From positions 558,001 through 622,000 of the forward strand of contig CBDBJQ010000006.1 in the NCBI GenBank assembly GCA_965206405.1: a stretch of 64,000 nt of DNA, given 5' to 3'. Under the pieces are notes generated by a model. That model had not been told where the DNA came from. It worked only from the letters and a program-made list of their open reading frames with translations, and did not search any database. The stretch's first letter is position 1. Each line of letters starts with the position of its first letter. The position numbers were made by a program, and so were the translations under genes. Of the stretch, positions 1 to 9,563 are shown in pieces. The stretch comes from CBDBJQ01 sp965206405. Its GTDB lineage: Bacteria > Pseudomonadota > Alphaproteobacteria > UBA8366.

Positions 1-2242
1 AATCCTCCTCCTCTTCGCCGCCGTTGTCGCGCAGGGTTGCCGAGGTGACGAGCACGCCCTGGGACGGCTGGGCAACGAAACGGGCAAACGGTTCGCTCGG
101 ATCGAGCCAGTGCCGGTGCAGGCAGAAATCGCGGTCCTGGCCGCCCTGGCGTTCGATCGACAGCCAGTCGACGAAGGATTCCTCTGCGGAATCCGTGATC
201 GCCGCCAGCATCGACAGCCAGTTGAGAATGGGCTCGGTGCCGCCGCGGCGCAGCGTGCGGCAGGCCGCGAGAAGCCGGTTCCTGGCCAGGGCGGGGCCGT
301 GAATGTCCGCCGGCAGTTCCGAAGACTCATCCTTGGCAAGCTGTTCGATGAAGCCGGCAAAGATGCCGTGCAGTTTCTCGATTGCCGTGCGTAGCGTCTC
401 CAGATCATCGATCAGGTCGCCCGCCGTATCGAGTAGCGCCTGCGGCGGACTCTCGATTGCACATTCGATGCTGTAACCGCCGTCCTCGTGTTGGTCCTGG
501 CGGGCGTAGACAACGTTCCGGACCGCTGCCAGAAAGCGTTCGGCGCTGTTCTTCGGTTTACCGCCGGCGCAACGGAGAAGCCAACCCTCTTCGGGCAGGA
601 AATCGGCCTGCGACACGATTTGATCGAGAGTCGTATAGGCGTTCAGCCTGCTGGCCTCGGGCAGGAGGGAGGCCAGTGCATTTTCGATTTCGGAATCCTT
701 GCCTTCGCGGGTCGGCAGCAATGGCTCCAGCTGCACCCGCAACCCACGGGCGAGGCCACGGCGGGCGTCTTTCGGGCCATGGATCCAGCGCCTGAAATAC
801 CCGAGTTCTCTGCCATTCAGCGCGCGCGCAAAGGCACTGTCGGCGGCATCGAAGACATGGTGTCCCTCGTCAAACACGATGCGCGGCGGCACATCCTGCT
901 CGCCACCCATGCTACGCGCCGCCTGGCTCAGTATCAGAGCGTGGTTGGCGATCACGAGATCAGCCTGCACGGCTTCACGGACGTTGCGCTCGATATAGCA
1001 GGTCGAATAGTGCGGACAGGCTTGGTGGAGGCATTCTCCCTGCCGGATTGCAAGGCCGAGGGTCAGCCGGCGACCGAACAGATCGGTGAGCCAGGCCGGG
1101 AAATCGCCGCCGGTAAGCTCGCCGCTGCGGGTGCCTGTCCCCCAGCGCGCAAGCAGGCCGAGTCCGACTGCATCTTTCGGCCTTGTAGCGGCGGCGTTCA
1201 CCGCATCTTCGTAGTTGAGCAGGCAGAGATAGTTTTCCCGGCCCTTGCGGACGACCACCCGCCGGCGCCGTTCTTCGGGGTCGGGATAAATCTGCGCGGC
1301 CTCTTGGTCGAGCTGGTGCTGGAGGTTGCGGCTGTATGTTGAAAGCCAGACCGGCCTGCGGTTCTGCTGCGCCCAGAGGCTGGCCGGGGCGAGATAACCG
1401 AGGGTTTTGCCGATCCCGGTTCCGGCTTCGGCAAGGACGATATGGGGCCCGTCCACGCCCTCCGGCGCGAAGGCCGGGGTGACCGCTGCCGCATAATCGG
1501 ACTGGCCCGGCCGTGCTTCCGCCGTCGCATCGAGTGCGCCGGCAAGGCGTTCGCGCGCCTCTTCCGGCGTTACCGGCTGGGCATCCTCGGGTGGCTTCGG
1601 GAGTACGGGATGGGACCAGTGCGGAAGATTCCGCCAGAACCGTAATCCGCCGATGCCCGGCGTCTGGGGGTCACTGTGGTCGCCCTTGGTTTCCCCGGTA
1701 TCCCTGGTCTCCCCGCCATCCCTGATGGCTTCGACGCCGAGAGCCGCGAGCACGGCCGGCCCCCAGGGCCAACCGCCCCAGGCCATCGATCGGGCGATGG
1801 CGACGGCGTCATCATCTCCAGTGCCGGTATCCCGAGTGCTGGCATCCCCAGCGCCGCTGCCTCCGCCCAGGGTTGCGATCTCCTCGAGCAGGCAGTTGGC
1901 GACCTCGACCAGGGTGAGGGCCGCCTCGGCCGGGTCCGGGCCGGCCTTGAGGCCGATTGCGGCTGCGATCCCCTCGGGCGTGGGGATGCAGAAGCGCTGC
2001 GGGTGCGCGAAGGCGAAAAGCTCCAGCACGTCATAGCAAGCGAAGGGTTTGTCGGCGCCGATGGTCTGCGCCACCGTCGGAGCATGGCAGAGAATCGGGC
2101 GCGCCCCCTGCGCGATCCGCGCCACCGCTTCGGCGGCGGTGGATTCCGCGATCTCGCCAGTGGGATCGAGCCAGAACGGGCCGGTGAGGCCGATCACCAG
2201 TGCCGGTTCTTCGGGCAGGAGAATGGAAGGCGGAGAAGACAT
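1..2242 (-). CDS. DinG/XPD-like ATP-dependent DNA helicase, 3' end outside window
   Basis: I translated the minus strand from ATG at 2242; the frame stays open to base 1, so about 747 N-terminal residues are present and the C-terminus is missing. A Walker A motif (LAEAGTGIGKT, around residue 270), a DEGHH box (around 456) and the start of motif III (TSATLR, near the window edge) mark a superfamily 2 helicase. Four cysteines between Walker A and DEGHH (one in YLCLLN, three in GECLHQACPHYSTC) fit the Fe-S cluster of the XPD/DinG group. The first 200 residues are a low-complexity family-specific extension ending in a Pro-rich stretch. It is divergent from lysK. Family members unwind DNA ahead of repair or replication; the exact role here is inference. 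High confidence for family, moderate for subtype. Confidence 0.85.
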   Translation of the reverse strand, partial: MSSPPSILLPEEPALVIGLTGPFWLDPTGEIAESTAAEAVARIAQGARPILCHAPTVAQTIGADKPFACYDVLELFAFAHPQRFCIPTPEGIAAAIGLKAGPDPAEAALTLVEVANCLLEEIATLGGGSGAGDASTRDTGTGDDDAVAIARSMAWGGWPWGPAVLAALGVEAIRDGGETRDTGETKGDHSDPQTPGIGGLRFWRNLPHWSHPVLPKPPEDAQPVTPEEARERLAGALDATAEARPGQSDYAAAVTPAFAPEGVDGPHIVLAEAGTGIGKTLGYLAPASLWAQQNRRPVWLSTYSRNLQHQLDQEAAQIYPDPEERRRRVVVRKGRENYLCLLNYEDAVNAAATRPKDAVGLGLLARWGTGTRSGELTGGDFPAWLTDLFGRRLTLGLAIRQGECLHQACPHYSTCYIERNVREAVQADLVIANHALILSQAARSMGGEQDVPPRIVFDEGHHVFDAADSAFARALNGRELGYFRRWIHGPKDARRGLARGLRVQLEPLLPTREGKDSEIENALASLLPEASRLNAYTTLDQIVSQADFLPEEGWLLRCAGGKPKNSAERFLAAVRNVVYARQDQHEDGGYSIECAIESPPQALLDTAGDLIDDLETLRTAIEKLHGIFAGFIEQLAKDESSELPADIHGPALARNRLLAACRTLRRGGTEPILNWLSMLAAITDSAEESFVDWLSIERQGGQDRDFCLHRHWLDPSEPFARFVAQPSQGVLVTSATLRDNGGEEEED

Positions 2243-2494
2243 CGATAGGGCGAGAGAAGAGGATGTTGCGGGGTGTAATAGGGCGCCGCGCGGGGCAACG
2301 GTGCCAATCCTGTCGATGCCGCCGCGCCGATGGCATCACACTGGGGCAGTGCACGCAAGGCTCGGACCCGCCCGGGCGCAGTTCCGTCCCGGTTTTGTAT
2401 TGCCCGGATTCATTGACCCTGAAGCGCCGCAGTTCTAGGGTTGCGCTTTGCCCCGCAAGCGGGGCTCCAAGATGCAGGCAGGGAAGACAGGCGC

Positions 2495-4138
2495 GTGTCC
2501 GAACTCGCAGATCTGGCAGCGGAGTCGCGGGTCTGGCCGTTTGTCGAGGCCCGCAAGATTCTCGATCGCCTCGACGGCGCGCCGTCGGCGAGCGGCAGCG
2601 TGCTGTTCGAAACCGGTTACGGCCCCTCCGGTCTGCCGCATATCGGCACCTTTGCCGAGGTGCTACGCACCGGCATGGTGCGGCGGGCCTTTGAAATCCT
2701 GTCCGACATCCCGACCCGACTGGTGGCGTTTTCCGACGATATGGACGGATTGCGTGCAGCCCCGGACAACGTGCCGAACCGCGAGGAGATGGAGCGGCAT
2801 GCGGGCAAGCCGCTGACCGCCGTTCCCGATCCCTTCGGCACCCATGAGAGTTTCGGGCATCACAACAACGCCCGGCTCTGCGCTTTTCTTGATAGTTTTG
2901 AGTTCGACTACGAGTTCGTTAGCGCCACCGAATGCTACCGCGCCGGGCGCTTCGATGAGGCGTTGCTTGAGGTGTTGCGCCACTATAACGAGGTGATGGC
3001 GATCATGCTTCCCTCACTCGGCGAGGAGCGGCAGCAGACCTACAGTCCGTTCCTGCCGCTGTGCCCCGACACCGGCCAGATCCTGCAGGTGCCGGTGCTC
3101 GAGACCCGCCCGCAGGACGGCACCATTGTCTATCAGGGCGAGGGCGGGACGCCGGTGGAGATCCCGGTGACCGGCGGAAACTGCAAGCTGCAGTGGAAGC
3201 CCGACTGGGCGATGCGCTGGTTTGCGCTCGGGGTCGATTACGAGATGTCGGGCAAGGATCTGACCGATTCGGTGCGCCTCTCGGGGCGCATCTGCCGCGC
3301 GCTCGGCGGCCGCCCGCCGGAGGGATTCACCTACGAGATGTTCCTCGATGCCAACGGCGAGAAAATTTCCAAGTCGCGCGGCAACGGCCTTGCCGTCGAG
3401 GAGTGGCTGGCCTATGCGCCGCCGGCCAGCCTTTCGTTGTTCATGTATCGCAAGCCGACGGCGGCCAAGCGTCTGCATTTTGACGTTATCCCGAAGACTG
3501 TCGACGACTATCTCGCCGCCCTCGCGCGGTTTGCCGGGGAAGACGCCGAGAAGCGGTTGTCCAATCCGCTCTGGCACATCCATGCCGGGGAGCCGCCCAC
3601 CGAAAGCGTGCCCGTGACCTTCGGCCTGCTCCTCAACCTTGCAGCGGTATGCAACGCCGAGGAAGGCGCGGTTCTCTGGGGGTTCCTTGAGCGTTACGCG
3701 CCCGGACTCGATCGCACCAGTCAGCCTGTGCTCGCGGGCCTGGTCGATTGCGCGGTCCGTTATTACCTGGATTTCGTGAAGCCGAAACGGCGCCTGCGTG
3801 CACCGGAAGCCGGCGAACGCGCGGTACTCGAAGAGCTACTTGCTGCGCTCGAAGATATGTCGGGCAGTGAATCGGCCGAGGACATCCAGACCGTGGTCTA
3901 CGAAATCGGCAAGCGCCACCCCTTCGAAAACCTGCGCGACTGGTTCCGGGCGCTGTACGAAATCCTGCTCGGTCAGTCCGAGGGGCCGCGGATGGGCTCC
4001 TTCATCGCCCTGTATGGAATCGAGGAGACTGCCGATCTCGTCCGACGGGCCCTGGCTGGTGAAACGGCCGGGGGAGTCGGTGGGAAGAACGCCGAAGAGA
4101 GTTCAACGGCCCGCAAGGAGGCGCCCGCCGGCAACTGA
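2495..4138 (+). CDS. lysK: Lysyl-tRNA synthetase, class I (LysRS-I)
   Basis: Charges tRNA-Lys with lysine in the cytoplasm. This is the archaeal-type class I enzyme, unrelated in fold to the common class II LysS. The HIGH-like signature is GLPHIGTF (residues 47-53) and the KMSKS-like loop is EKISKSRG (around 289-296), both in the right order. At 547 residues it has the usual length. I chose GTG at 2495 because homology-like sequence begins at SELADLAAES; a TTG at 2441 would add 18 residues of unlikely composition. The C-terminal helical anticodon-binding region is present and ends in a short low-complexity tail. It is convergent with the aminotransferase gene. Class I LysRS is the established form in many alphaproteobacteria, so no transfer event needs to be invoked. 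Confidence 0.93.
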   Translation: MSELADLAAESRVWPFVEARKILDRLDGAPSASGSVLFETGYGPSGLPHIGTFAEVLRTGMVRRAFEILSDIPTRLVAFSDDMDGLRAAPDNVPNREEMERHAGKPLTAVPDPFGTHESFGHHNNARLCAFLDSFEFDYEFVSATECYRAGRFDEALLEVLRHYNEVMAIMLPSLGEERQQTYSPFLPLCPDTGQILQVPVLETRPQDGTIVYQGEGGTPVEIPVTGGNCKLQWKPDWAMRWFALGVDYEMSGKDLTDSVRLSGRICRALGGRPPEGFTYEMFLDANGEKISKSRGNGLAVEEWLAYAPPASLSLFMYRKPTAAKRLHFDVIPKTVDDYLAALARFAGEDAEKRLSNPLWHIHAGEPPTESVPVTFGLLLNLAAVCNAEEGAVLWGFLERYAPGLDRTSQPVLAGLVDCAVRYYLDFVKPKRRLRAPEAGERAVLEELLAALEDMSGSESAEDIQTVVYEIGKRHPFENLRDWFRALYEILLGQSEGPRMGSFIALYGIEETADLVRRALAGETAGGVGGKNAEESSTARKEAPAGN

Positions 4139-4184
4139 CTCTCTTGTGACTCCACTGCGGCACGCTACGGCACGCTGCGGTCCG

Positions 4185-5024
4185 TTACTTGCTCCCGTGG
4201 GAGAACGCCCAGTAGAGGTCGCGTGCGAGCTTGGCGACCGGCCCGGGCTGCAGGTCGCGATCCTCGTAGCGCACGGTCGGCATTACCTTGGCGTGATTGC
4301 CGGTGCTGAAGATCTCGTCGGCTTCCTGCAGGTTGGCCGGCGTGACACTGCGCTCGATGACCTGGATGTCGCGGCCGCGTAAAAGTTTGATGATTCGCTG
4401 GCGAGTGATGCCGTTGAGGAAGGTCCGGTTCGGTATCGGCGTGTACGCGATACCGTCCTTGACGGCGAACAGATTGGCGGTCGCGAACTCGGCGATGTTG
4501 CCGGCGGGGTCGCAGAGGATGGCGTTGTCGAAGCCGCGCTCGGATGCCTCGCGGATGGCCCGGGCGGCGTTGGGATAGTGGCATGACGCCTTGGCGTCGG
4601 TCGGCGCCTGGTCGGGGGCCGGGCGGCGCAGCGACGACAGACAGGCGGTAAACCCGGCCGGCGCCGGCAGCGGGCTGTCGTAGACCAGCATGGCGAAGCG
4701 GGTTGAATCCGGGTCTGGCGAGATCCAGCCATCCTGGGCCCAGAACATCGGTCGGATGTAAAGTTCCGATCCCGTCTCGAACTTGGCAACACCCTCGAGG
4801 GCGAGCGCCTCCATCTCTTCGGCCGTCACGGTTGGGTTCATCGCGAAAGCGCGGCAGGAAGCGATGGTTCGCTGGCAGTGCAGGTCGAGATCCGGCGTCA
4901 CACCCTCGAAGGCCCGGGCGCCATCAAAGACGACCGAGGACAGCCATGCACCCTGGCTTCCTGCGGTCAGCAGGGGCGGATCGCCCTCGATCCACTTGCC
5001 GTCGTAATACACCCAGTTGGCCAT
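4185..5024 (-). CDS. Class IV aminotransferase, branched-chain aminotransferase-like
   Basis: A PLP-dependent transaminase of fold type IV, most like branched-chain amino acid aminotransferases, which interconvert Val/Leu/Ile and their 2-oxo acids. The expected PLP lysine is K145 in DAKASCHYPNAARA. The N-terminus has the fold-IV pattern FDGARAFEG, and a later block reads IAEFATANLF, matching the family's glutamate-containing cofactor loop. The start is ATG at 5024 with AAGGCAG about 8 bases upstream; an in-frame start at 5123 would add an unlikely 33 residues. Length is 279 residues. A D-amino-acid transaminase or aminodeoxychorismate lyase is possible within the same fold, so substrate remains inferred. 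Confidence 0.85.
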   Translation of the reverse strand: MANWVYYDGKWIEGDPPLLTAGSQGAWLSSVVFDGARAFEGVTPDLDLHCQRTIASCRAFAMNPTVTAEEMEALALEGVAKFETGSELYIRPMFWAQDGWISPDPDSTRFAMLVYDSPLPAPAGFTACLSSLRRPAPDQAPTDAKASCHYPNAARAIREASERGFDNAILCDPAGNIAEFATANLFAVKDGIAYTPIPNRTFLNGITRQRIIKLLRGRDIQVIERSVTPANLQEADEIFSTGNHAKVMPTVRYEDRDLQPGPVAKLARDLYWAFSHGSK

Positions 5025-5258
5025 TGTTTTCTGCCTTGTCACCGTGCTGTGTTGCGGAGCATAGCGGTAGCCGTTATCGGCCGCAAAACCCTCGCAAACC
5101 CCCCGCATTAACTGCCGCATCAATCATCATAGCAGCCACCGTATCTGATCAGGTCGGGGTGCTTGCGTTCGCGTTTGTGGCGGTGATGCTTGGCACCGCC
5201 TGCGCCATCCGTGCTGCCGGCGCTGTCCGCGTCCTTGATCCCTCCGGAGCGTATCCCC

Positions 5259-6128
5259 ATGGCCTGTCGTATCTTGCCTGGTCTGCGCGCCGTTGCCGCG
5301 GAGTACGATTTGTTCATCCTCGATCTCTGGGGCGTGATCCACAACGGTGTCGCGCTCTATGATGGCGCCGCTGCGGCGCTCGACGGGCTGCGCACGGCCG
5401 GCAAGACGGTGATCTTTCTCACCAACGCGCCGCGACGGGTGGCGATACTCGAGGAACAGCTTGTCGCGTTCGGTGTTGACCGGGCGTGCTGGCGGACGAC
5501 CGTGTCCTCGGGTGAGGAGGTCCGGCGCCATCTCGCGGAGCGCCCCGAGCGCTGGTATTCGGCGCTCGGCCGTCGCTGTTTTCGCCTCGGTGCGCAGCGA
5601 CATATGGACCTCGCCGCCGGCACCGGCGTTGCGTTCGTAGATTCCCCTGCAGTGGCGGAGTTCGTGCTCGCTACGGGCCCGCATGCCGGAAGCGACAATC
5701 TCGATGTCTACGAGGATCTGCTTGCGGAATTTCGCAGCCATGACCTGCCAATGATCTGTGCCAATCCCGACCAGGTCGTGGACCAGGGTGAGGTGCGCCA
5801 TCTCTGCGCCGGCTCAATCGCCGAGCGCTATGTGGAGATAGGCGGCGAGGTACGTTGGCACGGCAAACCCTGCGTTGAAATCTACCGGCGCTGCCTTGAA
5901 CTCGCCGGCGGCAGGGACGACAGCCGCGTCCTCTGCATCGGCGATTCCTGGACCACCGACATCCGCGGCGCCGAGGCGGCCGGCTACGAGAGCCTCCTGG
6001 TGGGAAGCGGTCTCTATGCCGACGCCTTGCTCGACGATGCCGGTGAGATCGATGCCGGAAAACTCGCGCGTGCGGCCGCGGCGGCCGGAACCGTATCCAC
6101 ATACGCCATGAGCCGCCTCGCATGGTGA
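5259..6128 (+). CDS. HAD-superfamily class IIA hydrolase-like protein, copy 1 (TIGR01459-type)
   Basis: A 289-residue haloacid-dehalogenase fold protein of the NagD-like IIA group. Motif I is FILDLWGVIHNG (nucleophile D22), motif II is IFLTNAPRR, and motif IV is CIGDSWTTDIRGAEAAGY, which should bind Mg. The residue two after the nucleophile is Trp instead of the Asp that acts as general acid in classical HAD phosphatases. The start at 5259 follows GGAG at 5246-5249; an upstream start at 5190 is less likely. The stop overlaps the start of the paralogous next gene by 7 bases, so the two are translationally coupled. Substrate is unknown; a sugar-phosphate or nucleotide phosphatase is the family-based guess. 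Confidence 0.85.
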   Translation: MACRILPGLRAVAAEYDLFILDLWGVIHNGVALYDGAAAALDGLRTAGKTVIFLTNAPRRVAILEEQLVAFGVDRACWRTTVSSGEEVRRHLAERPERWYSALGRRCFRLGAQRHMDLAAGTGVAFVDSPAVAEFVLATGPHAGSDNLDVYEDLLAEFRSHDLPMICANPDQVVDQGEVRHLCAGSIAERYVEIGGEVRWHGKPCVEIYRRCLELAGGRDDSRVLCIGDSWTTDIRGAEAAGYESLLVGSGLYADALLDDAGEIDAGKLARAAAAAGTVSTYAMSRLAW

Positions 6129-7075
6129 CGGCCGGCGCACCCGGGCAGGATTCAGGGCGCGGTCCGGGACGTCCGCAATGGCCGCCGGAGGGGCCGCCAC
6201 AGAGGCTAGCCGGGCTGAACGAGATTGCCGGAGCCTATGACGCCTTCCTGATCGACCAGTGGGGCGTGCTGTGGTTCGGCGGCGAGGCCTCGCAGCCCGC
6301 CATCGATGCTCTACACCGCCTGCGCGCCGCCGACAAGCGCATGGTGCTGATCACCAACTCGCCGCGCCGCGCCGTCACCGTGCGCAGGAATTTCGAAGAG
6401 ATCGGGATCGACCCGGCTCTGTTCGACGACATCGTCACCGCCGGCGACGAGGTCTGCGCGGCGTTCGGTGCCGGCGAGGATCCGTTCTTTGCCGATCTTG
6501 GCCGGCGCTGCCTTGCACTCCAGTGGAAGGACGATCCGGAGTTTTTCGAGGAATTGGACCTGGAATGCGTCGATTCAGTCGAGACGGCGGAGTTCATCCT
6601 GTTGTTGGGCACCAACCGGCCCCAGGCATTCGGCTATGCGGAGATGCTCGACCGGGCCCTGAAACGCGGGTTGCCGATGGTCTGCGCCAATCACGATTTC
6701 GTCGCCATAACGAGGGACGGAACGCTGGTTGACTGCCCGGGATCGGTGGGGCGGCTCTACGAGGAAAAAGGCGGCCGGGTCAGCTGGCACGGAAAGCCGC
6801 GCCCGGCGATCTACGCCCGAGCCACCCGGGAGTGGGCCGGAGCGGGCCGGATTCTCGCGATCGGCGATTCCCTGTTTCACGACATCGGGGGAGCCGGGGC
6901 GATGGCGTATGACGCATTGCTGGTGGCCAGCGGCATTCATCGCGGCGAGCTCGCCGCCAAAGATGCCGATGCGGGAGATGCCGGCGCCGCCTGGCTCGAC
7001 CCGGCGCGCCTCGATGCCCTGTGCCGGCATCACGGTGCGTGGCCCGACTATGTCATGCGGGCTCTTGCCTGGTAG
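6122..7075 (+). CDS. HAD-superfamily class IIA hydrolase-like protein, copy 2
   Basis: Second of two tandem paralogues, 317 residues. It repeats the layout of its neighbour: AFLIDQWGVLWFGG (nucleophile Asp, Trp at +2), VLITNSPRRAV, and a C-terminal AIGDSLFHDIGGAGAMAY. The first 30 residues are a Pro/Gly-rich extension that the first copy lacks. Start ATG at 6122 lies inside the end of the upstream gene, with no strong Shine-Dalgarno sequence, which suggests reinitiation after it. A hairpin plus T-run terminator follows 15 bases after the stop, so the pair probably forms a two-gene unit. Both sharing the same atypical motif I suggests a genuine subfamily feature and not a random mutation. Confidence 0.84.
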   Translation: MVTAGAPGQDSGRGPGRPQWPPEGPPQRLAGLNEIAGAYDAFLIDQWGVLWFGGEASQPAIDALHRLRAADKRMVLITNSPRRAVTVRRNFEEIGIDPALFDDIVTAGDEVCAAFGAGEDPFFADLGRRCLALQWKDDPEFFEELDLECVDSVETAEFILLLGTNRPQAFGYAEMLDRALKRGLPMVCANHDFVAITRDGTLVDCPGSVGRLYEEKGGRVSWHGKPRPAIYARATREWAGAGRILAIGDSLFHDIGGAGAMAYDALLVASGIHRGELAAKDADAGDAGAAWLDPARLDALCRHHGAWPDYVMRALAW

Positions 7076-7090
7076 CACCCGGCAATATCC

Positions 7091-7116
7091 CCGGCTCATG
7101 CCAAGCGCCGGTTTTT
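7091..7116 (+). terminator. Rho-independent terminator after the HAD gene pair
   Basis: A CCGGC/GCCGG stem (7091-7095 with 7107-7111) closes an 11-base loop and is followed directly by five T residues. It lies 15 bases after the stop of the second HAD gene. The stem is short, so strength is uncertain. Confidence 0.6.
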
Positions 7117-7118
7117 AA

Positions 7119-7124
7119 TATAAT
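7119..7124 (+). promoter_or_regulatory. Candidate -10 element (TATAAT) upstream of scpA
   Basis: A perfect TATAAT hexamer sits two bases beyond the terminator T-run and 94 bases before the scpA start. I see no convincing -35 hexamer at the expected distance, so this is a -10 only. Confidence 0.45.
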
Positions 7125-7140
7125 CTCGGCGTTCACACCC

Positions 7141-7180
7141 CGGATCCGGCTGGATCGGGCTGGATCCGCCTGGATCCGGC
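7141..7180 (+). repeat. Four tandem 10-bp repeats in the scpA leader
   Basis: Four head-to-tail copies of a 10-base unit close to TGGATCCGGC (7141, 7151, 7161, 7171), with one or two base differences between copies. They lie in the untranslated leader between the candidate -10 element and the scpA ribosome-binding site. Confidence 0.85.
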
Positions 7181-7217
7181 AGGGCAAGTGCGCCAGGCAA
7201 GCAAAAATGGGGAAACG

Positions 7218-9443
7218 ATGGGCAAGACAGTGAAAGGGAGCAAGATGGCGAAGGGTCGCGCCCGCAGCGCGAAATCCGCTGCGTCGACTGCCGCACGTGC
7301 TGCCGCGTCGCAGGAAGCGTGGGAGGCCCGAGCGACCGAGGACCTCCGCGGCCGCACCCCGGAAACGCTGCTCCAGGATACGCCGGAAGGCATCTCCGTT
7401 AAGCCGCTCTACACCGTCGAGGATCTCGCCGGGCTGGAGAACCTAGACAACCTTCCCGGCTTTTTCCCGTTCCTGCGCGGGCCGCGCGCGACCATGTACA
7501 CGGGGCGCCCCTGGACCGTGCGCCAGTATTCCGGCTTTTCGACGGCCGAGGAATCGAACGCATTCTACCGCAAGAATCTCGAGGCCGGGCAGATGGGCCT
7601 TTCCATTGCCTTCGATCTCGCAACCCATCGCGGCTACGATTCGGACAACGATCACGTTATTGGCGATGTCGGCAATGCGGGCGTCGCCATCGATACCGTC
7701 GAGGACATGAAGATCCTGTTCGACGGCATCCCGCTCGACAAGATGTCGGTGTCGATGACCATGAACGGTGCGGTGCTGCCGGTGATGGCCATGTACATCG
7801 TCGCCGGCGAGGAGCAGGGCGTCGCCCACAAGGCGCTCTCGGGGACTATCCAGAACGACATCCTCAAGGAGTTCATGGTCCGCAACACCTACATTTACCC
7901 GCCCGAACCCTCGATGCGCATCGTCGCCGACATCATCCGGTTCACGGCTGAGGAGATGCCGCGTTTCAATTCGATCTCGATCTCCGGCTACCACATGCAG
8001 GAAGCGGGAGCGACCTGTGTTCAGGAACTCGCCTACACCCTTGCCGACGGGGTTGAATACGTGCGTGCGGCGCTGTCGCGGGGACTCGATGTTGATGCGT
8101 TTGCGCCCCGGCTGTCGTTCTTCTTCTGTCTCGGCATGGACCTCTTCATGGAGGTCGCTAAGCTCCGCGCGGCGCGGATGCTCTGGGCCGAGCTGATGCA
8201 GGACAACTTCGCGCCGAAGGATCCGCGCTCGATGATGCTGCGCACCCATTGCCAGACCTCCGGCGTGTCGCTGACCGAGCATGATCCCTACAACAACATC
8301 GTCCGCACGACTATCGAGGCTCTCGCCGGCGTTCTCGGCGGCACCCAGTCCCTGCACACCAACTCGTTCGACGAGGCGCTTGCCCTGCCGACCGAGTTCT
8401 CGATGCGCATCGCCCGTAACACCCAGCTGATCCTCCAGCACGAGGCCGGGCTGACACGGACCATCGACCCGCTGGCCGGCAGTTATTATGTCGAGAACCT
8501 GACGGCGGAGATGGTGCGCGGGGCGCGGGAACTGATCGACGAGGTCGAGAAACACGGCGGTATGACCAAAGCTGTAGAGGAAGGTTTGCCGAAGATGCGG
8601 ATCGAGGAATCGGCGGCGCGCCGGCAGTCGCGGATCGACCACGGCGAGGAGGTCGTCGTCGGCGTCAACAAGTTCCGCTCTGGAATCCGCGATAACGTCG
8701 ATATCCTCGACATCGATGACACCGAGGTGCGCGAGCGCCAGATAGCCCGGCTCCAACAGGTGCGCGCGGCGCGCGACGAGGCAGTCTGCAAACAGGCCCT
8801 GTCGGCGCTCGAGGCCGGCGCCTCTGATGACGAGACCAATCTACTCGCGCTGGCCGTCGAGGCGGCCCGTCACCGCGCCAGTGTCGGCGAGATCTCCGAT
8901 GCCCTTGAGCGGGCCTACACCCGCCACAGCGCCACCATTCGCCTGGCAACCGGCATCTACGGTGCGGGTTTCGGCGATGACGAGGCGTTCACCGCGCTCC
9001 AGGAGCGAGTCGCCGGTTTCGCCGAGCGCGAGGGGCGTCCGCCGCGAATGCTGGTGGTCAAGCTCGGGCAGGACGGGCACGACCGCGGTGCCAAGGTGAT
9101 TGCCACCGCCTTCGCTGATCTGGGCTTCGATGTCGATGTCGGCCCACTCTTCCAGACTCCCGAAGAAGCGGCCCGGCAGGCGGCCGAGAACGATGTCCAT
9201 ATTATCGGCGTGTCGTCCCTGGCGGCTGCCCACAAGACCCTTATTCCGAGGCTTGTCGAGGCACTCCGCGCAACCAGGGCCGGGAACACGCTCGTTGTCT
9301 GCGGCGGCGTCATTCCGCCCAAGGACTACGATTTCCTGCGCGGGGCCGGGGTTGCCGCGGTGTTTGGCCCCGGCACTAGCATCCCGGAAGCCGCCGGTGC
9401 ATTGATCGATTTTCTTGATGACGGCCGCATGGCCGCGGAATGA
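7218..9443 (+). CDS. scpA: Methylmalonyl-CoA mutase
   Basis: Adenosylcobalamin-dependent isomerase converting methylmalonyl-CoA to succinyl-CoA, used in propionate and branched-chain catabolism. The large N-terminal TIM-barrel domain is complete (for example GRPWTVRQYSGFSTAEESNA, FDLATHRGYDSDN). It is followed by the B12-binding domain with the base-off signature DGHDRGAKVIATAFADLGFD, then GVSSLAAAH and CGGVIPPKDY. With 741 residues on one chain it has the length of the catalytic subunit. The start is ATG at 7218, preceded by GGGGAAACG; a GTG at 7188 would add ten residues. The partner or chaperone (MeaB-like) is not in the window. CobS/CobT, 11 kb away, belong to cobalamin synthesis and could supply the cofactor. 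Confidence 0.95.
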   Translation: MGKTVKGSKMAKGRARSAKSAASTAARAAASQEAWEARATEDLRGRTPETLLQDTPEGISVKPLYTVEDLAGLENLDNLPGFFPFLRGPRATMYTGRPWTVRQYSGFSTAEESNAFYRKNLEAGQMGLSIAFDLATHRGYDSDNDHVIGDVGNAGVAIDTVEDMKILFDGIPLDKMSVSMTMNGAVLPVMAMYIVAGEEQGVAHKALSGTIQNDILKEFMVRNTYIYPPEPSMRIVADIIRFTAEEMPRFNSISISGYHMQEAGATCVQELAYTLADGVEYVRAALSRGLDVDAFAPRLSFFFCLGMDLFMEVAKLRAARMLWAELMQDNFAPKDPRSMMLRTHCQTSGVSLTEHDPYNNIVRTTIEALAGVLGGTQSLHTNSFDEALALPTEFSMRIARNTQLILQHEAGLTRTIDPLAGSYYVENLTAEMVRGARELIDEVEKHGGMTKAVEEGLPKMRIEESAARRQSRIDHGEEVVVGVNKFRSGIRDNVDILDIDDTEVRERQIARLQQVRAARDEAVCKQALSALEAGASDDETNLLALAVEAARHRASVGEISDALERAYTRHSATIRLATGIYGAGFGDDEAFTALQERVAGFAEREGRPPRMLVVKLGQDGHDRGAKVIATAFADLGFDVDVGPLFQTPEEAARQAAENDVHIIGVSSLAAAHKTLIPRLVEALRATRAGNTLVVCGGVIPPKDYDFLRGAGVAAVFGPGTSIPEAAGALIDFLDDGRMAAE

Positions 9444-9510
9444 CGGCATTCCGCCAGCTGTGCGCCAGCTCTGCCAACCCCACCGGCCCGGCCGATATCA
9501 TGTCGGCATC

Positions 9511-9538
9511 TTGACGATTCCGGCGCCGTCGCTTACAA
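9511..9538 (+). promoter_or_regulatory. Candidate sigma-70 promoter for rpmB
   Basis: TTGACG (9511-9516), a 16-base spacer and TTACAA (9533-9538) end 25 bases before the rpmB start codon. The -35 is close to consensus, the -10 is weaker. Confidence 0.45.
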
Positions 9539-9563
9539 GAACGCGCTTTCGAGGAGAGAATCG

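Noticed and set aside
2441..2494. TTG start for lysK at 2441
   Set aside because: The added 18 residues look non-coding, and the GTG at 2495 matches the expected N-terminus.
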